64,000 nt of DNA from Winogradskyella ludwigii (GTDB taxonomy: Bacteria > Bacteroidota > Bacteroidia > Flavobacteriales > Flavobacteriaceae): assembly GCF_013403985.1 (NCBI RefSeq), contig NZ_JABFDF010000003.1:186001-250000 (forward strand). The letters are read 5' to 3'. Positions 17,052 through 26,305 of this stretch are shown piece by piece. The notes under the pieces were generated by a model. That model had not been told where the DNA came from, made no database searches, and was given only the letters and a program-made list of their open reading frames with translations. Every line of letters starts with the position of its first letter. Within the stretch, counting starts at the first letter, position 1. Made by a program: the position numbers and the translations under genes.

Positions 17052-18053
17052 TTATTGTCTAATAAATTCGAGTAATTTTTTTACCATAGAACGACTTCCA
17101 CAATAAAAAGGGGCACGCTCATGTATATGGGTAGGAATAATATCTAGTATATTTTGCTCACCATCAGTAGCTATACCATCCGCTTGCTCGGTTAAAAATG
17201 CTATTGGATTACATTCGTAGAGTAATCTTAGTTTTCCATCTTTATTAACGGTACTATTTGGATATAAATAGATACCACCTTTTATCATATTTCTATGAAA
17301 ATCGGAAACTAAAGATCCAATATAACGCTGTGAATAAGGTCTGTCTGCTTCGATCTGCTGACAGTATTTTATATACTGTTTTACCGCTTCTGGAAAATGA
17401 CTATAATTTCCTTGATTAACAGAATAAATAGAACCATTTTTAGGAAATTTCATATCAGGGTGTGACAAATAAAACGATCCAATAGCTGGGTTAAGTGTAA
17501 AGCCATTAACGCCATCTCCTGTGGTATAAACCAACATGGTAGATGTACCATACACAATATAACCGGCTGCAACTTGATCTCTGCCTGGCTGTAAAAAGTC
17601 TTTTTCTTCTACGAGAGTTCCTGGCGGAGTTAATCTTCTGTAGATAGAAAAAATAGTTCCAACAGAAACATTTACATCAATATTAGATGAGCCATCTAAA
17701 GGATCCATAAGTACCACATATTTACCATTAGATTCTTTATCGCGTCCTTCGATGGTTATAAACTCATCATTTTCTTCAGAAACAATACCACAAACAATAT
17801 TTCTATTTTTTAAAGATTGAATAAATGTTTTATTGGCAAATACATCTAATTTCTGCTGATGCTCTCCTTGAACATTAACATCTCCAGAATCTCCAAAAAG
17901 ATCTACTAAACCCGCTTTGTTCACCTCGTGGTTAACCACTTTGGCAGCTAAACGTAAGGCATTTAAGAGACTCGATAATTCTCCGCTAGAAAAGGGAAAA
18001 GACGCTTGATTTTTTATAATGAATTCTCCTAAAGTAGTTTTTTGATGACTCAT
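17052..18053 (-). CDS. fbp: Fructose-1,6-bisphosphatase, class I
   Basis: The 333-aa product removes the 1-phosphate of fructose-1,6-bisphosphate, the committed step of gluconeogenesis, in the cytoplasm. Length matches E. coli Fbp (332 aa). The metal/substrate motif [10 protein letters not shown] lies near residues 115-124, preceded by GIVSEEND (metal-binding Glu). The C-terminal block with [19 protein letters not shown] is typical. It sits between the FGGY kinase gene (20 bases) and the sensor gene (41 bases) on the same strand, so it appears to belong to the fucose operon. That fits growth on fucose: the DHAP released by the aldolase must re-enter hexose synthesis through this enzyme. Confidence 0.95.
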   Translation of the reverse strand: MSHQKTTLGEFIIKNQASFPFSSGELSSLLNALRLAAKVVNHEVNKAGLVDLFGDSGDVNVQGEHQQKLDVFANKTFIQSLKNRNIVCGIVSEENDEFITIEGRDKESNGKYVVLMDPLDGSSNIDVNVSVGTIFSIYRRLTPPGTLVEEKDFLQPGRDQVAAGYIVYGTSTMLVYTTGDGVNGFTLNPAIGSFYLSHPDMKFPKNGSIYSVNQGNYSHFPEAVKQYIKYCQQIEADRPYSQRYIGSLVSDFHRNMIKGGIYLYPNSTVNKDGKLRLLYECNPIAFLTEQADGIATDGEQNILDIIPTHIHERAPFYCGSRSMVKKLLEFIRQ

Positions 18054-18073
18054 AGTTATTGTTTTTTATTTCT

Positions 18074-19387
18074 TTAGATATATGATTTCATCATCAATGC
18101 AGCACCTAAAGCACTTTCATTTTTACAATCAGAAATTTTTATTTCAATATCATTTTTTAATAACTTTAAAAAGTGAATGAATATTAAGTTCTTATTAAAT
18201 CCACCAGAAATATAGATGTCTTTAATTGCTGAATTTTCATCAGAAATTAAATTAATACCATGAATTACTTTTTTACTAATTTCAAAAATTAATTGATAAT
18301 AAGCCGTTTCATAATCGGTATAATTAGCTAATAACTCAGGATGTGCTTCAAAATCACTATCGATGCCTTCAGATAAAAACACACGTGCATTTGTATTAAT
18401 CAGTTCGCTGCACAACGTTTCATTCAGCTCGAGTTGTAAATGTGTATCTATGTCAATGTTAAAATGAGTGCTTAAAGCTGTAATATACACTTCATGAATT
18501 TTCCCTAGAAACTGCATGGACGATTTTATCTGCTGTTTCTGTGGAGTCATAAAACACAAACAGTTGTTTTTTAACTGGTGTTGTGTCAACGTTTCCTTGC
18601 TAAAAGGATTCATCGCTATAATCCAAGTCCCTGTAGATAGTAAAATAAATTCTTTATCTTTTTCGGATTCTAACAACGGAATAATAGACGAGGAACTATC
18701 ATGCAATCCTGTTCCAATGGCAATTTCTTGTCCATTAAATATAGTCAATATAGCATCTTTACCATTTTGTGGAGTAGGTAAGTTCAATTTATAATCAGAA
18801 ACCCACTTATGATATTGCATCGTATCAAAATCCCAGGTTGCTGTATGTGCGCCTACCGACGTAAAATCTGCAGTTATTTGTTTAGTAAAAAGATAACTTA
18901 AGTATTGTGGGTAATGCAGAATAGCATCTACCTTATTCCAAAATTGTGGTTTTTCTTTTTGTAATTTTAATATTTGAAGTCCTGTATTTAGCATACCATA
19001 AGCTGGAGATGCTGTTTTTCTAGAGAATTCTTCTTGACCTCCATTAGCCCCATAAAACTCTTGATGTTCTTCTAAGTTTAATGGCTTTAAGTAATTATAT
19101 AAAGGTGTAATTCTATGGCCTTGAGCATCTAAATAGATAAGACTCGCTCCATGCGTAGAAAAGTTAATCGCTTTTATATCGTACTCACCTTCGACTTGTA
19201 TTCTTTTTATCTCATTTTGAATCCAGTTTTCAATAGATTCTATATCATCACAAGGGTAATCATCTTCATCAGAAACCTCATCAAACCGTATTGAATTTCG
19301 GTATACAACGTCAAACTCTTCGTTAAATAAGAGTATTTTTTTATTCGTTTTCCCTATGTCTATTACAGCAATTACATTCACCATCAC
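18074..19387 (-). CDS. FGGY-family sugar kinase, probable L-fuculokinase
   Basis: The 437-aa product should phosphorylate a ketose, L-fuculose to its 1-phosphate if the operon context is right. It has an N-terminal phosphate-binding loop (VIDIGKTNKKILLFNE), a second-domain STGTWIIAMNPF block, GTGLHDSSSSIIPLL, and the C-terminal ISGGFNKN and SALGAALM motifs of FGGY kinases. It is somewhat shorter than E. coli FucK and RhaB (about 470-490 aa). The start is MM, so the second Met is equally possible. Isomerase and aldolase genes lie just upstream on the same strand, separated from it by a terminator-like hairpin. L-rhamnulose is an alternative substrate because the aldolase is of RhaD type. Confidence 0.82.
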   Translation of the reverse strand: MMVNVIAVIDIGKTNKKILLFNEEFDVVYRNSIRFDEVSDEDDYPCDDIESIENWIQNEIKRIQVEGEYDIKAINFSTHGASLIYLDAQGHRITPLYNYLKPLNLEEHQEFYGANGGQEEFSRKTASPAYGMLNTGLQILKLQKEKPQFWNKVDAILHYPQYLSYLFTKQITADFTSVGAHTATWDFDTMQYHKWVSDYKLNLPTPQNGKDAILTIFNGQEIAIGTGLHDSSSSIIPLLESEKDKEFILLSTGTWIIAMNPFSKETLTQHQLKNNCLCFMTPQKQQIKSSMQFLGKIHEVYITALSTHFNIDIDTHLQLELNETLCSELINTNARVFLSEGIDSDFEAHPELLANYTDYETAYYQLIFEISKKVIHGINLISDENSAIKDIYISGGFNKNLIFIHFLKLLKNDIEIKISDCKNESALGAALMMKSYI

Positions 19388-19402
19388 AGTTCAAAAATTA
19401 AA

Positions 19403-19437
19403 AAAAGGGTGTTAGTTATTAAGCCAAGCACCCTTTT
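19403..19437 (-). terminator. Intra-operon terminator or attenuator between fucI and kinase gene
   Basis: Arms AAAAGGGTG (19403-19411) and CACCCTTTT (19429-19437) have a 17-base loop. On the minus strand the hairpin runs into T7 then AATTTTTG. It lies in the 62-base gap between fucI and the kinase gene, so it would reduce read-through into the kinase, fbp and sensor genes. Confidence 0.65.
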
Positions 19438-19449
19438 GAGTTATTCTAA

Positions 19450-21237
19450 TTAGTTTTTAAATCCGTACAACGGACCATAATTTTTACAAGCTCTATAATC
19501 AGCTCCTTCTAAGCCTTCTCCAAAAGCAGACCATGCACTTGGTCTAAATACGTCATCTTCACTAACATTATGCATGTTAACAGGAATACGTAACATGGCA
19601 GCTAAAGAAATTAAATCGGCACCAATATGTCCATGAGAAATAGCTCCGTGGTTTGCTCCCCATTTTGCCATTACTGTATACACATCTTTAAAGAAACCTG
19701 TTCCTGTTGTTCTTGGTACAAACCATGTTGTTGGCCACGTTGGGTTTGTTCTTTCATCTAAAACTTCATGAACATCTTCTGGTAACTCAACACTCCATCC
19801 TTCTACAATTTGTAAAACCGGTCCAATGCCTTTAACCAAGTTTATTCTACACATGGTCATTGGTAACTCACCTCTAGTTTTAAACTGAGACGAAAATCCT
19901 CCACCTCTAAAATATTCAGCAATAGCTGCTGGCCATTTGGTGTTGTCTAAACAGCGTTGAACTTCTTCTTCTGTAATATCCCAAAAAGGTTTCATAGTTG
20001 GGTTTCCATCAGCATCTTCTTGTTGTGCCGTTGCATCTAACGTTGTAGAACCAGAATTGATTAAATGAATAATTCCATCCTTAGCAATACCCGTTAATTT
20101 TTTACCAGTTACACGCTCTACAGACTCAGGACTCCAGTACGTACGTACATCAGAGAATAACTGAGCTTTGTTAGTTAACAAGTGTCCAAATAACATTGAA
20201 ATAGCATTTAAACAATCGTTTTCTGTTGCGAATGTGTACGCTTGACGAATTCCATTCCAGTCGAATGAAGAATTTAAAATAGATTCTGTGTAATCTGCGT
20301 TGGGTTGGTAATCTGTCCACTGACGTTGCCCTTGGAATCCTCCCATAATAGCATTTCTACCTTTAGATTCTTCACCGAATCCCATGTCTTTCAACTTAGG
20401 GTTTCCGTTCATTAAATCTTTACAGATTAAAGTCATTTTTACAACTTTTTCCCATTCAGCATCTTTTACTTCTGCTGATTTTTGTGTTTCTGGCGTATTA
20501 TAATCTTTACCTTCTATACAGTTTTCTTTGGTCCAAGCTAATGCTTTTTCAAATTCGTCATGATCGTAAATACCTTCATCAATACGTCTTAAAAGCTCTA
20601 CAGATTCTACAAACTCAGCTCTTACGCCTAAATAATCTTGTAAAAAGTTAACATCTACCATAGATCCTGCGATACCCATAGAACTGTATCCTATAGATAA
20701 ATAAGATTTACCGTTCATTTGCGCCACAGCTAAACCTCCTTTTACAAAACGCAATATTTTTTCTGAAACATCTTGAGGAATGGTTTGGTCACCACCATCT
20801 TGAACTTCCTTACCATAAATTCCAAAAGCTGGTAATCCTTTTTGAGAATAGCCTGCTAAAGCTGCCGCTAAATAAACAGCTCCTGGTCGTTCAGTTCCAT
20901 TAAATCCCCAAACGGCTTTAGGTGTTGAAGGATCGGTATCCATAACTTCTGTTCCATAACACCAACATGGTGTCACTGTTAATGATACTTCAACGCCTTC
21001 TCTATTAAATTTATCTGCACAAGCAGCGGCATCTGCAACACCTCCAATAGTTGTGTCTGCAATTACAACTTCTACTTTTTCTCCACTTGGAAAACGTAAG
21101 GTGTCTTGTATTAATTTAGCTGCCGCTTTAGCCATATCCATGGTTTGAACTTCTAAAGACTCTCTTACACCTAACTCACGTCCATCAATCACCGGACGAA
21201 TTCCTACTTTGGGTAGTCTACCTATTAATCTACTCAT
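19450..21237 (-). CDS. fucI: L-fucose isomerase
   Basis: The 595-aa product converts L-fucose to L-fuculose (aldose-ketose isomerase, Mn-dependent, cytoplasmic). The open frame extends 29 codons further, into the aldolase gene, but Met at 21237 ([15 protein letters not shown]) gives the family length (E. coli FucI 591 aa) and a 14-base gap. Family blocks are clear: [34 protein letters not shown] and [20 protein letters not shown], whose His is a metal ligand in FucI. It is co-transcribed with the aldolase upstream. A hairpin follows, so it is probably expressed more strongly than the kinase and fbp genes. Confidence 0.96.
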   Translation of the reverse strand: MSRLIGRLPKVGIRPVIDGRELGVRESLEVQTMDMAKAAAKLIQDTLRFPSGEKVEVVIADTTIGGVADAAACADKFNREGVEVSLTVTPCWCYGTEVMDTDPSTPKAVWGFNGTERPGAVYLAAALAGYSQKGLPAFGIYGKEVQDGGDQTIPQDVSEKILRFVKGGLAVAQMNGKSYLSIGYSSMGIAGSMVDVNFLQDYLGVRAEFVESVELLRRIDEGIYDHDEFEKALAWTKENCIEGKDYNTPETQKSAEVKDAEWEKVVKMTLICKDLMNGNPKLKDMGFGEESKGRNAIMGGFQGQRQWTDYQPNADYTESILNSSFDWNGIRQAYTFATENDCLNAISMLFGHLLTNKAQLFSDVRTYWSPESVERVTGKKLTGIAKDGIIHLINSGSTTLDATAQQEDADGNPTMKPFWDITEEEVQRCLDNTKWPAAIAEYFRGGGFSSQFKTRGELPMTMCRINLVKGIGPVLQIVEGWSVELPEDVHEVLDERTNPTWPTTWFVPRTTGTGFFKDVYTVMAKWGANHGAISHGHIGADLISLAAMLRIPVNMHNVSEDDVFRPSAWSAFGEGLEGADYRACKNYGPLYGFKN

Positions 21238-21251
21238 GATTATATTTTTTA

Positions 21252-22046
21252 TTATGTGAATTGCTCTAATTCTGTTAATTGATCGTTTGAAAGTCCTGCT
21301 GGTTGAAAACCTGCAGCCCAACACATCATTAACATTTTAGCTCCTTTATTTGCTACATCTAAAAAGTCCCATGCTTTCATTACATCTGGCGCTGTTGCTG
21401 TTGCTCCATGCTTTTCCCATAATGAAACATTTCTTGTTTTAAACGCTTCCATTGTTACTTCTGCTAGAGCTGCTGTACTAGATAAAGCATACGGTGTACA
21501 GTGAATGCCTTTAGGAACAAATACTTTTACTTCAGGACACATCATCCAGATTTGTCTGTTTAATTCTTCTTCATTATCAAATAATTCGTGATGACTCATA
21601 CAGATTAATTCTAATGGATGTGTATGTACAACCGCTAAATTTTCCGGATGATAAATAGAGTTAAATAAATGGATACTTGCATGAGAAATTAACTCACACG
21701 TTGGTCCAAAGTTTTCACGCTTACCTCCCCAAATAATTGAATAGGCTGTAGCATCTTCATTGATATATAAGATACAAGACGCTTCTTCAAGCTTATCTAC
21801 TAAATCTCTCAAATAACAACCTGTACCAGTAATGTAGATTACAAATCCTGCAGCTCCTTTTGGGAATTCAAATGGGATTTCAGTTCCAATGCCTTGTACT
21901 TCTTCTTTTGTAAAGTAAGATGTTAAGTTCATTGAAATATTTCCTGCATTTCGCTCTGCCCATTCACGTTGCCATAAATAACCTGCGACTTCAGATACTT
22001 TTTTTAATTCTGCTTCTACCTGTACTGGGAGTTTTATCGTTTTCAT
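21252..22046 (-). CDS. Class II ketose-1-phosphate aldolase, RhaD type
   Basis: The 264-aa zinc enzyme should split L-fuculose-1-phosphate (or L-rhamnulose-1-phosphate) into DHAP and L-lactaldehyde. By length and pattern it is closer to E. coli RhaD (274 aa) than to FucA (215 aa): it has [12 protein letters not shown], the phosphate-binding [14 protein letters not shown], the zinc ligands in [17 protein letters not shown] and the later [15 protein letters not shown]. It is the first gene of the operon, 14 bases before fucI. Context makes fuculose-1-phosphate the likely substrate. The family alone would suggest rhamnulose-1-phosphate, so no symbol is given. Confidence 0.9.
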   Translation of the reverse strand: MKTIKLPVQVEAELKKVSEVAGYLWQREWAERNAGNISMNLTSYFTKEEVQGIGTEIPFEFPKGAAGFVIYITGTGCYLRDLVDKLEEASCILYINEDATAYSIIWGGKRENFGPTCELISHASIHLFNSIYHPENLAVVHTHPLELICMSHHELFDNEEELNRQIWMMCPEVKVFVPKGIHCTPYALSSTAALAEVTMEAFKTRNVSLWEKHGATATAPDVMKAWDFLDVANKGAKMLMMCWAAGFQPAGLSNDQLTELEQFT

Positions 22047-22071
22047 ATCGTTTTAAATAAAATTATTGTAA

Positions 22072-22079
22072 CAAAAATA
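22072..22079 (-). promoter_or_regulatory. -7 promoter element of the fucose operon
   Basis: The minus-strand element TATTTTTG (TAnnTTTG class) lies 26 bases before the aldolase start. No TTG at the usual 20-base spacing was seen, suggesting activator dependence. Confidence 0.5.
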
Positions 22080-22115
22080 GAGACCAAATACACCTTATTA
22101 AATATTCAAAATCTG

Positions 22116-22123
22116 TATTTTTG
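22116..22123 (+). promoter_or_regulatory. -7 promoter element of the AraC regulator gene
   Basis: The plus-strand element TATTTTTG lies 26 bases before the ATG at 22149. It is identical to, and mirrored by, the operon element at 22072-22079; the distance to each start codon is also equal. There is no TTG 20 bases upstream. Confidence 0.5.
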
Positions 22124-22148
22124 TATCTAATTCAAACATTAGTGTTCA

Positions 22149-23048
22149 ATGAAGTTTGTAAAAGAAATTGAATTAGGCGATCCATCTGCAAATCATCAAA
22201 ATTTTATTGACCTGAAATTAAAGATGTTATGTTGTAGATATTGGTTATTAGATTTATGGGATTGTCATGAAATGGTATTTCCGTTTTGGAGACTATATTG
22301 GAATAAAAACACAGGTGGCCAATTAATTCATCAGGATACTGTTTTTGAAATGGATCCGAATTATATCTACATTATTCCTCCGTTTACTTCGTTTTCGTCA
22401 CTATACACTAAAAATCACATTCACTCAGAAGGTATTCATGTTTCAGGAAAACAGTTGAATATTAATCATAACGAAGCGGAATTAGAAAACATGTTCTTAA
22501 TTCATTTCTTCGCTCACTTTAATTTAGGAGTGCCATTTGATAGTGTTTATCCTGGTATTTTAAAAATAGAATTAACAGATTACTTAAAGGACAGATTAAA
22601 TTATTTAACCAATCGTTTAAAAGTTGAAAACAAAGATTTCAAACTCACTTTTAATTTAAAGTTACAAGCCTTCATAAAAGAAGCACTTACCAACATTGGT
22701 CCAGAATTATGGAAAACCATTAATATAGATGAACGTGTTTTAAAAGTGATCCGCTATATTGAAGTCAATATTGATAAAAAATTAAGCAATACTAAAATGT
22801 CATCGCTGGTTAATATGGCACCAAATTCATTTTCACGATTATTTAAAGATGAAATGAATGTCACGTTGCATCAGTTTGTTCAAAACAGAAAAATCGCAAA
22901 ATCTTGTGAGTTATTTGAACACACTAATAAATCTATTGAAGATGTTGCTTTTAATTTAGGTTTTTCAGATCGCTACCATTTTTCACGGGTGTTTAAATCG
23001 GTTACAGGATTAACTCCGGCATCATACAAATCTGGAAAATACACCTAG
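22149..23048 (+). CDS. AraC-family transcriptional regulator of fucose genes
   Basis: In the 299-aa cytoplasmic protein, residues 1-180 form an N-terminal sensing region with a cupin-like stretch (FEMDPNYIYIIPPFTSFSS). Residues about 195-299 carry two helix-turn-helix motifs; the second ends in the family signature AFNLGFSDRYHFSRVFKSVTG followed by LTPASYK. It stands divergent from the aldolase-fucI operon across a 102-base gap, and the lactaldehyde dehydrogenase and fucP genes lie downstream on its own strand. The natural reading is a fucose-responsive regulator of both sides. The exact ligand is not shown by the sequence. Confidence 0.9.
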   Translation: MKFVKEIELGDPSANHQNFIDLKLKMLCCRYWLLDLWDCHEMVFPFWRLYWNKNTGGQLIHQDTVFEMDPNYIYIIPPFTSFSSLYTKNHIHSEGIHVSGKQLNINHNEAELENMFLIHFFAHFNLGVPFDSVYPGILKIELTDYLKDRLNYLTNRLKVENKDFKLTFNLKLQAFIKEALTNIGPELWKTINIDERVLKVIRYIEVNIDKKLSNTKMSSLVNMAPNSFSRLFKDEMNVTLHQFVQNRKIAKSCELFEHTNKSIEDVAFNLGFSDRYHFSRVFKSVTGLTPASYKSGKYT

Positions 23049-23442
23049 ACTTACCTTTCAAAATGTTTAGATCTTAAGCCTAAATATGAGTGTTTTTAGC
23101 ACTATGAAGATTTTGAGCAAGCAATTGACGGATTTGAGAAACGTACTCTATCTTATTATTTCATTCTTTGTAGAGGCCAATACCATTAGGTTGTAGGTCC
23201 ACAAATTTCTATAACAAGATTTATGTTTTTCAACACCAAAAACTGTTGGTGATTTAAACATAGAAATTATTCGATGTTTAAATTATACATATTATTGATT
23301 AATATGGATAAATGCCAAAATCACATTGTTATATAAGTTTGTCAACCACATTGGCAAATAAGGATTCGAACTATTGTTTATTTATAATAAAACCATCGAA
23401 TTTATTAAACATATCAAAAATATAAACTAAACGTAAACACTC
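23049..23442. promoter_or_regulatory. Non-coding leader region before the aldehyde dehydrogenase gene
   Basis: No gene is seen in these 394 bases. Two inverted repeats stand out: CACCAA/TTGGTG (23234-23251 region) and TTTAAACAT/ATGTTTAAA (23253-23261 and 23274-23282), possible operator sites for the AraC regulator. TAAGTTTG at 23334-23341 is a -7 candidate about 100 bases before the start, without a matching TTG. Confidence 0.35.
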
Positions 23443-24882
23443 ATGAAACAATTTAATCAATTTATAAACGGAAAGTTTGTAAAATCTACTTCTTCAGAAG
23501 TAACAAAAGTACTTAACCCTTGTACAGAAGAAGTATTGTCAGAGATATCTCATGGTTCTGTTGAAGATGCAAATAAAGCATTAGAAGCTGCAAAAGAATC
23601 ACAACATGCTTGGAGATCTCTAACAGCGATTGAACGCGCTGGCTTTTTAAATAAAATGGCTACTGTAATTCGTGAAAATCGTGTGTTTTTAGCAGAAACT
23701 TTAGCAGCAGAACAAGCTAAAGTAATGGGATTAGCACAAGTAGAAATTGATGTTACAGCCGATTATTTTGATTATTACGCAGGTTTTGCGAGACGAATAG
23801 AAGGTGAAATTATACAAAGTGATCGTAAAAAAGAACACATCTTTTTGCATAAAGCACCAATTGGAGTTGCAGTAGGTATTTTACCTTGGAACTTCCCATT
23901 TTTTGTAATGGCAAGAAAAGTTGCAGCTTCATTAATCACAGGAAATACTTGTGTAATTAAGCCTAGTTGTATTGCACCAAATACGATTATGGAATGGGTA
24001 GATTTAATTCAAAAAATTGAATTACCTGCTGGTGTCTTAAATTTTGTGTGTGGTTCTGGCCCAATAGTAGGGAACGCTTTGTCTAAAAGTCCAGTTACAG
24101 GTATTATCAGTTTAACTGGTAGTGTATTTGCTGGTCAGAAAGTTATGGAAGCTGCTTCAGAAAACATTACAAAAGTTTCTTTAGAATTAGGAGGTAAAGC
24201 CCCTGCAATTGTTTGTGCTGATGCAGATCTAGAATTAGCTGTAAATGCTGTTGTTGGTTCTAGAATTATCTATAGCGGACAAGTATGTAATTGTGCAGAA
24301 CGTGTTTATGTAGAAGAATCTATTCACGATCAATTTCTAGAGATGGTTACTGCTAAAATGAATGCTTTAAAAGTAGAAGATGCTTTTTCTGATAACAATC
24401 CTGACATGAGTGCATTGGTTTCTAAAGCGCAATTAGATAAAGTAGCCGAAATGGTTGAGTTTGCTAAAAAAGAAGGTGCAGAAGTTCTAGTTGGAGGACA
24501 AAAATCTAGTCAGTTTGATAAAGGTTATTTCTACCAACCTACATTGTTAACTAATGTAAGACAGGATATGCAAATTATCCAAGAAGAAGTTTTTGGACCT
24601 GTATTACCAGTAATGAAATTTAGCACTTTGGATGAGGCAATTGCAATGGCAAATGATTCTGAATATGGTTTAACATCATCAATTTTCTCAGAAAACTTTA
24701 ATAAAGTAATGCACGCTGCAGAAGAATTAGAGTACGGAGAAACTTACATCAACAGAGAACATTTTGAAGCAATTCAAGGGTTCCATGCAGGATGGAAAAA
24801 ATCTGGACTTGGTGGAGCTGACGGAAAACATGGTATGGAAGAATACCTTCAAACCAAAGTGATTTACGCACAGTACAGATAA
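23443..24882 (+). CDS. aldA: Lactaldehyde dehydrogenase
   Basis: The 479-aa product oxidises the L-lactaldehyde from the aldolase to L-lactate with NAD+. It has the same length as E. coli AldA and shares long stretches: GEIIQSDR, GILPWNFPFF, GNTCVIKPS, the catalytic Glu in KVSLELGGKAPAI, the catalytic Cys in SGQVCNCAERVYV, EEVFGPVLPV, and GFHAGWKKSGLGGADGKHG near the end. FucP and the lactate dehydrogenase follow on the same strand, so this arm handles the three-carbon product of fucose breakdown. A hairpin just after the gene may make it partly monocistronic. Confidence 0.95.
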   Translation: MKQFNQFINGKFVKSTSSEVTKVLNPCTEEVLSEISHGSVEDANKALEAAKESQHAWRSLTAIERAGFLNKMATVIRENRVFLAETLAAEQAKVMGLAQVEIDVTADYFDYYAGFARRIEGEIIQSDRKKEHIFLHKAPIGVAVGILPWNFPFFVMARKVAASLITGNTCVIKPSCIAPNTIMEWVDLIQKIELPAGVLNFVCGSGPIVGNALSKSPVTGIISLTGSVFAGQKVMEAASENITKVSLELGGKAPAIVCADADLELAVNAVVGSRIIYSGQVCNCAERVYVEESIHDQFLEMVTAKMNALKVEDAFSDNNPDMSALVSKAQLDKVAEMVEFAKKEGAEVLVGGQKSSQFDKGYFYQPTLLTNVRQDMQIIQEEVFGPVLPVMKFSTLDEAIAMANDSEYGLTSSIFSENFNKVMHAAEELEYGETYINREHFEAIQGFHAGWKKSGLGGADGKHGMEEYLQTKVIYAQYR

Positions 24883-24901
24883 AAATTAAGATTAGATTAT
24901 C

Positions 24902-24942
24902 AAAGCACTATTCATTTTTGATTATAATTTGAATGGTGCTTT
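24902..24942 (+). terminator. Intrinsic terminator after aldA
   Basis: Thirteen-base arms (24902-24914, 24930-24942) with one G-T wobble are followed by a run of eight Ts, 33 bases before fucP. Confidence 0.8.
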
Positions 24943-24974
24943 TTTTTCATTGACACTAAAAAAACTAAGACTAA

Positions 24975-26273
24975 ATGACAAATTCAACAAAAATACCAGT
25001 AGTATCCAAAGAGGTCATAGTACCATTTGTACTCATCACATCTTTGTTTGCACTTTGGGGTTTTGCTAACGACATTACCAATCCTATGGTAGCTGCATTC
25101 GGAACCGTAATGGAGATTTCAACAGCGAAAGCAGCTTTGGTACAATTAGCCTTTTATGGTGGTTATGCTACTATGGCTATTCCTGCAGCACTTTTTGTTA
25201 GAAAATACAGTTATAAAAAAGGAATTTTATTAGGCTTAACGCTTTACGCTTTTGGGGCTTTATTATTTTATCCAGCAGCAAAATTTGAAGTTTTTGGATT
25301 CTTTTTAGGGTCACTTTATATATTAACATTTGGATTAGCTTTTTTAGAAACCACTGCAAACCCGTTTATATTATCTATGGGAGATGAACGTACGGCAACG
25401 CAACGTTTAAACTTAGCGCAAGCTTTTAATCCTATTGGTTCATTGTTTGGAATGTTTGTGGCTTCAAAATTTATATTGATTGCTTTAGATTCTGATATAC
25501 GAAATGAAGCGGGTGAACTTGTTTTCAATACGTTAAACGAAGCTCAAAAAGCGGTTATCAGAACACACGATTTAGAAATTATTAGAAATCCTTATGTTAT
25601 TCTTGGTTTTGTTGTTATCGCTATGTTAGTGGTAATATCTATTACTAAAATGCCTAAAAGAACAGTGAGTGATAATCCTACAAGTGCAGGATCTTCATTT
25701 AAAAGATTGTTCAAAAACGGAAAATATAAAGAAGGTGTTTTAGCGCAATTGTTTTATGTGGCAGCTCAAATTATGTGTTGGACATTTATTATTCAATACG
25801 CAGGAAACTTAGGGATACCCAAAGCAGAGGCACAAAACTATAACATTATTGCAATGACTATATTTTTATGTAGTCGCTTTATTAGTACCTTTTTAATGAA
25901 ATACGTTAACTCTAGAAAACTGCTAATGATTTTTGCATTGTGCGCTATGGGAACGATGTCTGGCGTTATCTTAATCGAAGGAATTGCAGGACTCTATTTA
26001 TTAGTAGCGACTTCAGCCTTTATGTCTTTAATGTTTCCAACTATTTACGGTATTGCGTTAGACGGTTTAAGAGCAGACGATACTGCTATTGGTGCAGCTG
26101 GTTTAGTAATGGCAATTGTTGGTGGTGCTTTAATGCCAATCTTACAAGGATTAATGATAGATACAGAAAAAATAGGGCCTTTTTCTGGTGTTAATTTCTC
26201 TTTCATTCTACCTTTTATTTGTTTTTGCTTTATCGCAATTTATGGTTATCGAACTTTAAAGATTTATAAATAA
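24975..26273 (+). CDS. fucP: L-fucose:H+ symporter (MFS)
   Basis: The 432-aa inner-membrane permease has about 12 hydrophobic helices. The start of the fold (SLFALWGFANDITNPMVAAF) and the block ETTANPFILSMGD with QRLNLAQAFNPIGSLFG are hallmarks of the FucP family of the major facilitator superfamily. Known members import L-fucose, and some glucose or galactose, with protons. Placed between the lactaldehyde dehydrogenase and lactate dehydrogenase genes, and across from the isomerase, it is the fucose importer of this locus with high probability. Confidence 0.93.
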   Translation: MTNSTKIPVVSKEVIVPFVLITSLFALWGFANDITNPMVAAFGTVMEISTAKAALVQLAFYGGYATMAIPAALFVRKYSYKKGILLGLTLYAFGALLFYPAAKFEVFGFFLGSLYILTFGLAFLETTANPFILSMGDERTATQRLNLAQAFNPIGSLFGMFVASKFILIALDSDIRNEAGELVFNTLNEAQKAVIRTHDLEIIRNPYVILGFVVIAMLVVISITKMPKRTVSDNPTSAGSSFKRLFKNGKYKEGVLAQLFYVAAQIMCWTFIIQYAGNLGIPKAEAQNYNIIAMTIFLCSRFISTFLMKYVNSRKLLMIFALCAMGTMSGVILIEGIAGLYLLVATSAFMSLMFPTIYGIALDGLRADDTAIGAAGLVMAIVGGALMPILQGLMIDTEKIGPFSGVNFSFILPFICFCFIAIYGYRTLKIYK

Positions 26274-26305
26274 GAAAGCGCAATTAAAACTTTAGAAATT
26301 TTAAT

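Noticed and set aside
21235..21324. Extended N-terminus of fucI overlapping the aldolase gene
   Set aside because: The extra 29 residues are the aldolase gene read in another frame; the internal Met gives the family length and start.
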